Shown here: positions 1 to 9,776 of the stretch, piece after piece
Layout: every line of letters starts with the position of its first letter
Numbering within the stretch: the first letter of the stretch is position 1
DNA from: Pseudomonadales bacterium
GTDB lineage: Bacteria > Pseudomonadota > Gammaproteobacteria > Pseudomonadales > Azotimanducaceae
Length of the DNA stretch: 64,000 nt
Assembly (NCBI GenBank): GCA_016763855.1
Contig: JAESSY010000148.1
Span: 62,001 to 126,000 of the forward strand
Direction: 5' to 3'
Made by a program: the position numbers and the translations under genes
Notes under the pieces: model-generated
Told to the model about the DNA's origin: nothing
Seen by the model: the letters and a program-made list of their open reading frames with translations, nothing else
Databases searched by the model: none

Positions 1-186
1 ATGACAGGTGTTGAATTAATCGATAATATTCGGGAAATCAGACCAAATATTCCTATCATTCTATGTACTGGTTACAGTGAACACCTTTCAAAAGAGGATG
101 CGGAGAAAATAAAGGTAAGCTATTTATCTAAACCAGCCAGAATAGAAACACTACTGTCTAAGATGGACAAATTACTCAAAATGTAG
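1..186 (+). CDS. Response-regulator receiver domain, C-terminal fragment (gene begins before the window)
   Basis: Translation MTGVELIDNIREIRPNIPIILCTGYSE...YLSKPARIETLL has the receiver-domain TGVEL.../CTGYS/KP pattern; frame open at the left edge. Confidence 0.75.
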   Translation: MTGVELIDNIREIRPNIPIILCTGYSEHLSKEDAEKIKVSYLSKPARIETLLSKMDKLLKM

Positions 187-202
187 TTTGGTCATGTAGA
201 CT

Positions 203-296
203 TGGCGGTAGAGGTAGGAGTCGAACCCACCAATCACCTCTTCGGCAACTCAACGGCTTTGAAGACCGCGCGCTCCACCGGGAGCGACGCTCTACC
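203..296 (-). tRNA. selC: tRNA-Sec (anticodon UCA)
   Basis: Minus strand: GGTAGAGC GT CGCTCC CGGT GGAGCG C GCGGT CTTCAAA GCCGT [22-nt variable arm] GTGGG TTCGACT CCTAC CTCTACC G CCA. 6-bp D stem with 4-nt loop, CTTCAAA anticodon loop (UCA), long variable arm, encoded CCA; same layout as E. coli selC but 1 nt shorter. Confidence 0.9.
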
Positions 297-318
297 GCTG
301 CGCAGTCTATCAAATTAT

Positions 319-1935
319 CTAGCTTAAGGCAGCTTCTGCAAACTCTTTAATCAATTTATAATTCGCTTTGCCGTTTGCGGCTCGCTCTAGATCATCTTTA
401 ATTAATATTCTTTTTGGGATTTTATAGGCCGCCAAATGTTCTCTTGAGAACTGCCTGAGTTCTGCTTCACTCATTGTATGTCCTTCCAGCACCTCTACAA
501 CTGCTGTTATTGATTGACCCCACTTTTCATCTGCGAGACCAACAACAAGGCAGTCACTAATACTTTCGTGACGCTTTAATGCTTCTTCTACTTCTTCCGG
601 GAAGACCTTTTCACCCGCAGTATTAATACAATTACTTCCTCTTCCCAGCAGTACTAAACTGCCGTCAGCAAGCACTTCAACATAATCCCCAGGAATAGAA
701 TATCGAGTACCATCAAAGACTTTAAAGGTACTGTCTGTTTTTGCTTGATCCTTGTAATAGCCGTCAGGAAGAAACCCTGAGACCGCGACCATGCCCTTTT
801 CTCCAGAGCCCGCAATTACTTCTGTTCCATCATCTTTAAAGACCTTACAAGCTGGCCCAAGTGTAAATTTAGCGACATCAATAGATTCATCTTTTGTCAT
901 GATTGAGGATCCCAAGCCAATCGCTTCAGAGGAGGAAAATCCATCAAGTAAAATGAGATTCTCATTGTGACGCAACAGCCCTTCTTTGACCTCACGAGTC
1001 CACATCACACCACTTGACGTTATGGCCAAAACAGAAGAAAAATCACCGAGATAATTGTTATCCAGTGCTTCCACTAAAGGTCTTGCGAAGGCATCGCCCA
1101 CAATTGAGACTGTCGTCACTTTATGCTTGTCTATTTCAGCTAGCGCAAGATTCGCCTCAAAATTTCTTGAAGTCAGCGTGATGCAGGTTCCACCACTACC
1201 CATTGCCATTAAGGCTGACAATAAACCTGTGCCATGCATTAAAGGAGGGAGTGGCAAAGCAACTGTTGGCATAGGATTGTTAGTCACACGGCCAAGATGT
1301 TCAGTTAAATCTTCACATGGCGGTATACCCATTCTTGGGTTTCCACCCGCTCCTAATACATTCCAAAGCGCATCATGACTCCACATAACACCTTTGGGCA
1401 ATCCGGTGGTTCCGCCAGTGTAAATAAACAGCTGGTCACTGGGTTCACGATTCATGTCACTTAATGCTTGTCCGTTTCCCTTACTAGCAAAATCCTCATA
1501 GGCAATCACATCTTTTAAACCAAGGGTGCCATCTTCTACCTGAACCCATTGCTTTACTTTAGGCAATTTATCCCGAATTTTAGATACTTGTTCCGCAAAC
1601 TCAGCAGAAAAAATGCAAACTGTTGCATCTGAATTGTCTAACAAATAAATGAGTTCATTTTCGATATAGCGATAGTTAACGTTTACATGAGACAAACGGG
1701 CTTTGAATCCAGCCACCATTCCCTCGGTGTATTCGGGACAATTTCGTAAATAAAATGCTATTTTGTCGCCGATTTTTGCACCGTTATCTAAGAGATTACG
1801 TGCTAGATTGTTGCTTCGGGCAGTAAATTGTTGCCAACTAACTTCGCGATCACCATGGATTAGTGCGGTACGATCACGAGGTACAGCCTCTGCAAGCGCG
1901 TCAAAAATATCCCCTAAATTCCAACTCGATGTCAC
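319..1935 (-). CDS. Acyl-CoA synthetase / AMP-dependent ligase
   Basis: IYTGGTTGLPKGVMWSHD AMP-binding motif, C-terminal GEKVFPEEVEEALK...GKANYK. Track ORF runs to 2013; GTG at 1935 preceded by GGGGG looks a better start. Confidence 0.88.
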   Translation of the reverse strand: MTSSWNLGDIFDALAEAVPRDRTALIHGDREVSWQQFTARSNNLARNLLDNGAKIGDKIAFYLRNCPEYTEGMVAGFKARLSHVNVNYRYIENELIYLLDNSDATVCIFSAEFAEQVSKIRDKLPKVKQWVQVEDGTLGLKDVIAYEDFASKGNGQALSDMNREPSDQLFIYTGGTTGLPKGVMWSHDALWNVLGAGGNPRMGIPPCEDLTEHLGRVTNNPMPTVALPLPPLMHGTGLLSALMAMGSGGTCITLTSRNFEANLALAEIDKHKVTTVSIVGDAFARPLVEALDNNYLGDFSSVLAITSSGVMWTREVKEGLLRHNENLILLDGFSSSEAIGLGSSIMTKDESIDVAKFTLGPACKVFKDDGTEVIAGSGEKGMVAVSGFLPDGYYKDQAKTDSTFKVFDGTRYSIPGDYVEVLADGSLVLLGRGSNCINTAGEKVFPEEVEEALKRHESISDCLVVGLADEKWGQSITAVVEVLEGHTMSEAELRQFSREHLAAYKIPKRILIKDDLERAANGKANYKLIKEFAEAALS

Positions 1936-2039
1936 TATAATCCCCCAATAAAAATTGACAGATAATAGTATCAACAAGTCACATCGGATGGGCAAGTGTT
2001 TTGTGGCTTGCAAAAACTAGAACGTAAACACCTTAACGT

Positions 2040-2774
2040 TCAAACAATCTCCCTCGCGTAGACACCAACCTCTTTTTGTACTCGTTCGGCATAGTCCCGT
2101 AATAGCGGAAACTCGTCTGTAATATTGTTTAACCAGGTTTCCTTTCTTTGATCCAGAATACCTGCAAGCAGAGATGCAGTCGTAAAATCAAAACAGCTTA
2201 AATTTTCACCTAGTATAAATCCGTCTTTTCCAACAGCATCACTTATCGACTTAAGATCGGCCCTAGCAAATTTTTTCTGGTCATTGAGGCTGTGTTTGCC
2301 TAATCCGTGAAGCAAATAAGTCTGTTTCATTTGTTTGCGAGCGAAATACGAAATGATGTAGGTTAATGGCCCCGGTAGTGCGCCAAAGAAGTCTTCCCGT
2401 ACAATGGGAAACCATTCATCATCTACCCAGCGACTTGCTACCATTATCCAATATAAGTGGTCTTCAGCTAATCTTGTCCATGCCTTACCCTGAGCCACTG
2501 CATGATCTGATAGCTCACCGTATAAACCACCTTGAGAAAGTTCATCAAGATAATCAAAAATCAATTCTGAATCTGCAATAATTTCACTACTATTGGTTTT
2601 AGTGCTATCAATTCTAAGAAAGGGCAATTTTCCCTTCGGGGCTTTACGCGGGTCATCCAGTATTTCAATTTGGTATTCCAAGCCTAGAAACTTTAAGGCT
2701 AACTCGGCTTTTAGACAAAAAGGACTCACGTTTCTCAGTCCAAATGCAGGGGGAAATATAGTGAGTGTAATCAT
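2040..2774 (-). CDS. Glutathione S-transferase family protein
   Basis: Thioredoxin-like N-terminus (SPFCLKAELALKFLGLEYQ...GKLPFLRI...IADSELIFDYLDE) and helical C-terminal domain. Confidence 0.8.
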   Translation of the reverse strand: MITLTIFPPAFGLRNVSPFCLKAELALKFLGLEYQIEILDDPRKAPKGKLPFLRIDSTKTNSSEIIADSELIFDYLDELSQGGLYGELSDHAVAQGKAWTRLAEDHLYWIMVASRWVDDEWFPIVREDFFGALPGPLTYIISYFARKQMKQTYLLHGLGKHSLNDQKKFARADLKSISDAVGKDGFILGENLSCFDFTTASLLAGILDQRKETWLNNITDEFPLLRDYAERVQKEVGVYAREIV

Positions 2775-2818
2775 GGATTCTCCTGATTAATATTTTAGAT
2801 AGCATCATACAGAGTACC

Positions 2819-2838
2819 CCTGACAGCATGGTGTCAGG
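2819..2838. repeat. Perfect inverted repeat CCTGACA-N6-TGTCAGG
   Basis: cctgaca gcatgg tgtcagg in the GST/selD intergenic gap; no T-run after it on either strand. Confidence 0.55.
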
Positions 2839-2877
2839 AGAGGTGAAAATGACTGACTTTATTTAAATACAGCACGC

Positions 2878-5046
2878 TTAGGCAGAGAGTCGAATCCCGG
2901 TTCCTTCATCAACATAACCAATACAGGCGGTTGCGGGATAGCCAGCAGCTTTAAGCTGAGCTATCAAAACATCCTTTTTGGATTCTGAAACACCGACTAA
3001 CAAGCCTCCGGATGTTTGTGGGTCGAATAAAAAAGGATAACTTTGATGGCTGGATTCAATCATAGGAGACAGCGCATTTTGATTGGCATCATGCAAGGTG
3101 CTCTTAATATGCTGATCATGAAATAGCGAACTTGCACCCTTCATTATCGGCAATGAATCAAGGTTCAATGTCGCCCCTTTCTTCGATGAAATTAACATTT
3201 CAGTCAAGTGACCCCCTAAGCCGAATCCCGTTACATCCGTGCCACTAACCACACCGGCATCACGAATAATCTGCGCCGCTCTTTTATTCGATAACGTCAT
3301 CGAAGCAATTGCCGCTGCAATCCATTCTCCCTTGGCTTTAAATTGCATATCCGCAGCAAAAAGAACGCCAGTTCCCAATGCTTTCGTCAAGACCAAAGCA
3401 TCACCCACCTTAAGCTTGGACTTCTGAATCAACTCAGATTCTGATACCAGACCATTGACAGCAAAGCCAATCGATAACTCCAGCCCCTCACTCGTGTGAC
3501 CGCCCACAAGCGCTAACCCTTCTGAATCAAAAATCTTTTTTGCACCTAATAGTAGTTGTTTCAGTATCCCTTTAACAAATCGAGGCTTACCATAAGGCAC
3601 TGTGATGGTGACGAGTGCCGTTGCCCCTTCGCCACCCATAGCATAGATATCACTTAAAGCATGATGAGCTGCAATCTGAGCAAAAATAAAGGGGTCATCG
3701 ATAAACGATTTAAATGAATCTACGGTGTGAAGCATCAATTTTCCGGTCGGTACTGAAAAAATAGCAGCATCGTCCAATTGTCCCTGACTCAGATCTAGCT
3801 CACTGAGCACTTCACTCAAAATATCCGCTGAGACTTTTGAACCACAACCGCCACATCTCATCTGTTCATTAAATTCAGACAATAATCCACTTTGCCTCTT
3901 AACTTTCATCTTAGGGAGTTGAGTGAATCTATTCATAAATTTTGTGTCTATCCAGTTCTTCCACAGCCACACAGATTTACCCGACACGCTCAGACCATAT
4001 TTTGATGCTACGGCATATTTTCTGCCTATTGACAATAAGGACAAAAATGTCTTTTGCGGCGTAAAGGCAATCAATGTTTTATCAAGCAAAAGCCGTTTGA
4101 TGTTCTTATACAGGATAGGTCCCTGACGAACTGCATAAACACCTGCCTTTGGTCTGGGGTGGGAGATGACATGGGCAACATCGCCAGCTGCAAATATGTT
4201 GTCGTATTGCTCCACCTGTAAAGTCTCCCGAACACGCAAAAATCCGTTGTCATCTACAGGCAATGTTGTATCACCCAACCAGGATTGTGAAGCTGCGGCT
4301 GTTACCCAAAATATTTCATCTAGTTTGAATTGATCCCCGGACTCCGAGATCAATAAATTCGATTTTACTGCCTGTATTCTGCAATCTACATGAATCGTAA
4401 TACCGGCATCCTTTACTAATGCAGAAATTTTATTCTGGATATTTGTCGGATAGGTCTTAAGAATATGGTCATCAGCGGTAAATAAATGAACTTTTGCAGA
4501 GCTTGAGCTTGAGTATAACTGTTGTACGCGATGATTTACGGCTAACGCGAGTTCAACTCCACCGGCTCCAGCACCCACCACACCGATAATATCGGTGTCC
4601 TTAACTCTGGATAAATATCGATCCCATTGCTGTAAAAATTGGCCAATTGGTTTAACCGGCAACACATGCTCAGTAGCGCCGGGAACAGATTCCAATGAAG
4701 GCGTGATACCGACATCAATAGATAGTACATCATATTGAATATCGGGCCAGTTTTCGCAACTCACCAATTGATTCAAAGCATCAATGTCATGAACGCGGCT
4801 TTGAATAAACCTGACATTAGCAAATCGGCACAAAGGAATAAGATCAATATGAATATCTTCGGCTTGATAGTGTCCCGCCACAACACCGGGTAGCATCCCT
4901 GAATATGGCGTCAGTATATCCGGGCTAATCAGTGTTACTTTTAATCCAGGAATCGGATTCATCGCCAACATTTTTAATGTTATGACGTGGCTGTGCCCAC
5001 CGCCCACTAACACTAATTCTTTTGCAATTGGGAATAAATCCATCAT
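2878..5046 (-). CDS. selD: FAD/NAD(P)-dependent oxidoreductase fused to selenide, water dikinase (SelD)
   Basis: N-terminal VLVGGGHSHV, GAGAGGVELAL, FAAGDVA (NDH-2-like); C-terminal MRCGGCGSKVSADIL, DDAAIF, GGHTSEG, VTGFGLGGHL, DPQTSGGLL (SelD). Confidence 0.92.
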   Translation of the reverse strand: MMDLFPIAKELVLVGGGHSHVITLKMLAMNPIPGLKVTLISPDILTPYSGMLPGVVAGHYQAEDIHIDLIPLCRFANVRFIQSRVHDIDALNQLVSCENWPDIQYDVLSIDVGITPSLESVPGATEHVLPVKPIGQFLQQWDRYLSRVKDTDIIGVVGAGAGGVELALAVNHRVQQLYSSSSSAKVHLFTADDHILKTYPTNIQNKISALVKDAGITIHVDCRIQAVKSNLLISESGDQFKLDEIFWVTAAASQSWLGDTTLPVDDNGFLRVRETLQVEQYDNIFAAGDVAHVISHPRPKAGVYAVRQGPILYKNIKRLLLDKTLIAFTPQKTFLSLLSIGRKYAVASKYGLSVSGKSVWLWKNWIDTKFMNRFTQLPKMKVKRQSGLLSEFNEQMRCGGCGSKVSADILSEVLSELDLSQGQLDDAAIFSVPTGKLMLHTVDSFKSFIDDPFIFAQIAAHHALSDIYAMGGEGATALVTITVPYGKPRFVKGILKQLLLGAKKIFDSEGLALVGGHTSEGLELSIGFAVNGLVSESELIQKSKLKVGDALVLTKALGTGVLFAADMQFKAKGEWIAAAIASMTLSNKRAAQIIRDAGVVSGTDVTGFGLGGHLTEMLISSKKGATLNLDSLPIMKGASSLFHDQHIKSTLHDANQNALSPMIESSHQSYPFLFDPQTSGGLLVGVSESKKDVLIAQLKAAGYPATACIGYVDEGTGIRLSA

Positions 5047-5052
5047 TCTACG

Positions 5053-5952
5053 TTAGGCCATGTGTGCTGTTACAAAGGCTGACAACTCTTTGATAGCAAC
5101 CTTCCCTTCAGGAATGCGTGAAGCCAAAACCTGAAACACATGAGGCATATTTGGCCAAATCTTTAAACTGACCTCACCTTTAGAATCTTCGATTTTTTTC
5201 ACGCATGCTTCAGGGTCAGAGAGTAGAATTTCTCCAGATCCAACATGTATAAGCAGGGGTGGCAATCCAGAGAGATCAGCAAACAATGGCGATGCCAAAG
5301 GTGCGGTTCTATCGAGTCCTCCCAAATAATGCCCAGCCATAATATTGAGCGCCTTTGGCGTCAACATAGCATCTTTATCTGCATTTTTTTCTACGCTCTC
5401 GCCACTGGCACTTAAATCAAGCCAGGGTGACAATAAGATTCCGCAAGCCGGTAAGCTCAACCCTAAGTTTTTCATATTGACGAGGCACGCAAGGGCCAAT
5501 CCTCCACCGGCAGAATCGCCACCAATGGCGATTGACTTCGATTCAAACCCTTCTTCAAGTAACCAACGATAGCACTGTGTTGCATCTTCAAGAGCAGAAG
5601 GAAATGGATCTTCAGGTGCAAGACGATAATCTACCATTAGCACTCTGGCACCTGTGTTTTCAGCTAAACGCCAAGCTAGACCTCGATGACTCGCTGGACT
5701 GCCAAATACATAACCGCCGCCGTGCAAATACATAACAACTCTGTTCTGGTCAGTACCTTCCGTTGTTACCCATTCACAGGGAATGTTGTTGATCAACTGC
5801 GGAACGATACTGACGTTACTGGGCGTTGCACCACCCAAATCCCCGGCTTCATCCATTTTTTGTCGAAAAGCGATGACATCATCGATGGTGTCGAATTGTT
5901 TCTTTAGTGTTCGTCTCAGTATAAAACTGATTAGAGAAGCTCTAATACTCAT
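5053..5952 (-). CDS. Alpha/beta hydrolase, hormone-sensitive-lipase-type esterase
   Basis: YLHGGGYVFGSPASH oxyanion motif, GGDSAGGGLAL nucleophile, C-terminal MPHVFQV histidine. Confidence 0.88.
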   Translation of the reverse strand: MSIRASLISFILRRTLKKQFDTIDDVIAFRQKMDEAGDLGGATPSNVSIVPQLINNIPCEWVTTEGTDQNRVVMYLHGGGYVFGSPASHRGLAWRLAENTGARVLMVDYRLAPEDPFPSALEDATQCYRWLLEEGFESKSIAIGGDSAGGGLALACLVNMKNLGLSLPACGILLSPWLDLSASGESVEKNADKDAMLTPKALNIMAGHYLGGLDRTAPLASPLFADLSGLPPLLIHVGSGEILLSDPEACVKKIEDSKGEVSLKIWPNMPHVFQVLASRIPEGKVAIKELSAFVTAHMA

Positions 5953-6014
5953 ATTGCTGCCTACTCAAATAATGGTCTACTCATCGTGTCATTTTCAGCC
6001 TTATTAGCCTGATT

Positions 6015-7949
6015 CTAAATCCCATTGTCTTCTGTATTTTCTTTCAAGATGGGATTATCTTCATCATCAAATGACACGTCCTGAAACTGCAATTCATGCA
6101 GCGTGTGGTAGATACCCTTCATTGCAAGCAATTCTGCATGGGTGCCGTATTCCTTTACTGTGCCATGATGCAACACAAGCACTTTATCTGCTTCTTGTAT
6201 TGTTTGCAGTCTATGAGCAATTAATATTGACGTTCTTCCTTTCATCAACTCACGAAGTCCACTCTGTATGAGCATTTCGGTTTCAGTATCAATACTGGCT
6301 GTCGCTTCATCAAGAATCAAAATTTCTGGGTCTGCAGCCAAGACCCGAGCAAATGCCAGAAGTTGACGCTGACCCTGGCTTAAATTCGCCCCTCGCTCTA
6401 CTAAGGGCGAATCATATTTAGCGGGTAACTTTTCGATAAACTCATGAGCATTTACGGTTTTCGCCGCAGCAATCGCCATCTCACGGCTAATATCTGGATT
6501 ACCTAAGATAATATTATCCAAAATTGTACCTGAAAAAATATGAAAATCTTGTAGTACGACACCAACGCGCTTTCGGACATCATGACTATGCAAGTCATTA
6601 AGATCGATATCATCTATGAATATCATATCTCGATCAAAATCATAGAATCGCCCTAACAGTCTGATCATTGTGCTCTTGCCAGAACCTGTAGGCCCTACAA
6701 TAGCCAGCTTTTTCCCTGGCTCTATTGTAACTGAAACATCTTTCAGAATAGGAACCTCTTTAGAGTATCCAAAATTAACATGCCTAAATTCAATTTTCCC
6801 TTGAATCCTTTTTGAAAATTTATATGGATTCTCTGGCTCATGAATTTGCTCATCCCAATCAAGGGCCTGGAATATTCTTTCGCCACTTGCCATCGCTCTA
6901 AACAAGACATTGAGCTGCTCACCCAGCATGACGACGGGTGTAAACAGCATATTCATAAAGCGTGTAAATAAAATGACACCACCCAAACTCATTTCATCCT
7001 GAACGACTTCCCCTCCTCCATAATAGATAATAATGCCCAAGCCTACTGAGGCAAGGCTGTCTGTGAAGGCGCCATAGAATGTTGATAGGTTGATCGACTG
7101 GTACTCAAACCGTCGGTTAGTTTTGTTGATTTTCGTATAAACATCTAAATTGTGCGCTTCTCTCTCACTAAGTTGAACTACCTGCATGCCAGAGAGATTT
7201 TCCTGTAAATTCTGATTCAATTCTGAAACAGAATTTCTGACCAACCTAAACACCTCTCGCGAAGCCTGACGAAAAAAGTAAGTCGCAATACCGACGAAGG
7301 GAACAAAAAACAAAAGCAGCAAGGTCAATTTCACACTGGTTGAAAACATAATAATGAGCGCGATAAAAAACGGTACAAACTCACCAACGAGGCTACCGAT
7401 ACCGCGCAGCATCTCATACAAAGCTTCAACATCATTGGTCACTCGAGTCATAATTCGCCCGACAGGAACCTTGTCATAAAATGAGCTGGGACGTGTTTCA
7501 AGATGAGCAAATAGATCCTGGCGAAGATCTCTCAATCCTTCAACAATCGCACTAATAAGGGTTAAACGATGGTAGTGACCCAGTACACCGATCGCACTCA
7601 TAAGCACAAAAAATATAGCACCGGCGGCGTAAAGCGGCGGCAATCCTGTTTGCAATTCCAACCATTGCGTCAGTTTAATCATGCCCAAATCAGGCATGTT
7701 GCTATTGGCTTCTCCGATAATGATGTAATCAACCAACACTCGGCTGATAATGATTTCCATGATGACTGTCAGGAAGCTAGTTGCCAAAATGAGTATTGCA
7801 CTCGCAAATAACCTTAATCTGTAAGGGCGTATCCAAAACAGTATGCGATTGAGGAGTTGGAGGTTGAGAACAGCTCCAGACAATTCTGCATCGAACATGG
7901 CATGATCACGAACAGGCTTATTCATTACCCGCTCCCTGTGTTTGTGCAC
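6015..7949 (-). CDS. ABC transporter with fused TM and ATPase domains (heterodimeric exporter subunit, canonical Walker B)
   Basis: GPTGSGKST, LSQGQRQLL, ILILDEATASID, IAHRLQT; TM region with SSFYDKVPVGRIMTRVTNDV. Confidence 0.9.
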   Translation of the reverse strand: MHKHRERVMNKPVRDHAMFDAELSGAVLNLQLLNRILFWIRPYRLRLFASAILILATSFLTVIMEIIISRVLVDYIIIGEANSNMPDLGMIKLTQWLELQTGLPPLYAAGAIFFVLMSAIGVLGHYHRLTLISAIVEGLRDLRQDLFAHLETRPSSFYDKVPVGRIMTRVTNDVEALYEMLRGIGSLVGEFVPFFIALIIMFSTSVKLTLLLLFFVPFVGIATYFFRQASREVFRLVRNSVSELNQNLQENLSGMQVVQLSEREAHNLDVYTKINKTNRRFEYQSINLSTFYGAFTDSLASVGLGIIIYYGGGEVVQDEMSLGGVILFTRFMNMLFTPVVMLGEQLNVLFRAMASGERIFQALDWDEQIHEPENPYKFSKRIQGKIEFRHVNFGYSKEVPILKDVSVTIEPGKKLAIVGPTGSGKSTMIRLLGRFYDFDRDMIFIDDIDLNDLHSHDVRKRVGVVLQDFHIFSGTILDNIILGNPDISREMAIAAAKTVNAHEFIEKLPAKYDSPLVERGANLSQGQRQLLAFARVLAADPEILILDEATASIDTETEMLIQSGLRELMKGRTSILIAHRLQTIQEADKVLVLHHGTVKEYGTHAELLAMKGIYHTLHELQFQDVSFDDEDNPILKENTEDNGI

Positions 7950-9708
7950 GTTCTAATGCTGCGTAATTACCATCTAATCGAATGAGTGCTTCATGGGAGC
8001 CCTCCTCCACAATTCGACCTTCTTCCAACACGATAATCCTATCGCTGTGGCGGAGAGTAGATACCCGATGTGATACCAATATGGTCGTCTTACCCCCTCG
8101 TATGGCTTTCAATCGACTTAAAATATGCTCTTCTGTTTCTGTGTCTACACTGCTAAAACAGTCATCAAGAATAAGTACCGGGGCATTGCGTATTAGTCCC
8201 CTTGCCAAAGTGGCTCTTTGTTTTTGACCACCTGAAAGAGTTACGCCTCTTTCTCCGACAAGGGTTTGCATTTGATGGGGAAAATTTTCGATGGTTTCTT
8301 TAAGCGCAGCAGCGTCAGCAGAATCCCATATTAACTCAAGTTCACGTTCTGGATCGTCATAACTAATATTGTTCTTCAAAGGCTCGCCAAATAAAAAGGG
8401 ATCCTGAAGTACCTGAGCAATTTGAGATCGCAACTGAGAAAGCGGGTAATCACAGACATCATGTCCGTCAACAAAAAGTGTGCCTTTTGGCGTGTTGAGC
8501 ATTCTTGTGAATTGTTTCAATAAGGTTGATTTTCCTGAGCCTACTCGGCCCACAATACCAATGGATTCACCTGCTTTAATATGCAGACTGATATCTTTGA
8601 GGGTATTTACATCCGTTCTAGGATAAACAAAGTTCAGATTTCTGATTTCAAATTCACCCTTGATCACAGTAGGGGTTTGATTGCTCGGTGTTTCCTGAAT
8701 TTCTGGCTTAGCATCATAAATTTCATACAGCCTATCCGTCGCAACCGCGGCGCGCTGGACAATTGTAACAAACATGCCCGCCATCCTAATGGGCTGCAAT
8801 AACATGCCAAGGCAAGCCAAAAAGAATATAAGATCCCCGACAGACATTTTATTTTCTAACACCAATGTCCCACCATAAATAATAATGAGTAACTGGGCAC
8901 AAGAAGCAAAGAAAGGCATCCAAGCCATCATGAGTGAATTAATTTTTGCTTGTTCATAGAAAGCTGAACCATAGGCATCGTTGGTAAGCCAAAATCGCTT
9001 TATTTCATTTGCTTCCTGAGCTTGAGCCTGAACAGTACGAATACCTGATAGGTTTTCTTGAACATGAGATGCCAACTCCGAGAGTCGCTCCTGTACAGCT
9101 AGGGATGAAATAGACAGAAAGCGGGCAATATGTTTTGCGTAGAGAAAGATCAACGGCATGGTAGGTAAGATAAGTAATGTCATCGTGATTGACTTGCTTA
9201 ACATCCCAATCACCGCGAAAAATGGCGCATACACCATTATTACAAACATAAAGGCACCAAAAGCGCATAAACGTTGTATCAGAGAAATGTCTTGAATAGC
9301 CCGAGTCATAATATCCCCAACCCCTAAACGGGCAAAAAAATCATGTCCTTGTTGCTGAACGGAGGTATATAAACGCTGGCGAAGATCATAAGAGACCGCT
9401 ATGGCAACACGCCTGACCGCCCGTCGTGCATGGATGACAAATAACATTCGAAATACGACAGATGCAACAATCGCAAAAGATATCTGTGCAAGACTGTACT
9501 CTGGCTCGAGCCCTTTTAGCCGTTGCCCAATGACATCAATACCTTTTGCCACCGCCCAAATCGTACTGATCTCAAAAAATCTCGCTACAAAAAAAGTCGA
9601 GAATCCAGCCATCACTTGGAAGCGGTACGGGAACAGAAAAGGAATTAGGCGTCGTAGGGATTTCAAAAACTTGTCTTGCAAAAAAATACAGAGCGCATTC
9701 TTACACAC
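7918..9708 (-). CDS. ABC transporter with fused TM and ATPase domains (partner subunit, non-canonical Walker B)
   Basis: GRVGSGKST, LSGGQKQRATLARGL, VLILDDCFSSVD, VSHRVST; overlaps the downstream partner by 32 bp. Confidence 0.9.
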   Translation of the reverse strand: MCKNALCIFLQDKFLKSLRRLIPFLFPYRFQVMAGFSTFFVARFFEISTIWAVAKGIDVIGQRLKGLEPEYSLAQISFAIVASVVFRMLFVIHARRAVRRVAIAVSYDLRQRLYTSVQQQGHDFFARLGVGDIMTRAIQDISLIQRLCAFGAFMFVIMVYAPFFAVIGMLSKSITMTLLILPTMPLIFLYAKHIARFLSISSLAVQERLSELASHVQENLSGIRTVQAQAQEANEIKRFWLTNDAYGSAFYEQAKINSLMMAWMPFFASCAQLLIIIYGGTLVLENKMSVGDLIFFLACLGMLLQPIRMAGMFVTIVQRAAVATDRLYEIYDAKPEIQETPSNQTPTVIKGEFEIRNLNFVYPRTDVNTLKDISLHIKAGESIGIVGRVGSGKSTLLKQFTRMLNTPKGTLFVDGHDVCDYPLSQLRSQIAQVLQDPFLFGEPLKNNISYDDPERELELIWDSADAAALKETIENFPHQMQTLVGERGVTLSGGQKQRATLARGLIRNAPVLILDDCFSSVDTETEEHILSRLKAIRGGKTTILVSHRVSTLRHSDRIIVLEEGRIVEEGSHEALIRLDGNYAALERAQTQGAGNE

Positions 9709-9776
9709 TTACACCTCGACTAACATACTGCGCCCATGCATATGTATAATGCACTATTAACGAGTAATATCATCCT

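Noticed and set aside
1055-1378. Track ORF on + strand opposite the acyl-CoA synthetase
   Set aside because: Antisense shadow ORF with no recognisable domain; the minus-strand gene is clear. The same reasoning applies to most short track ORFs inside larger genes.
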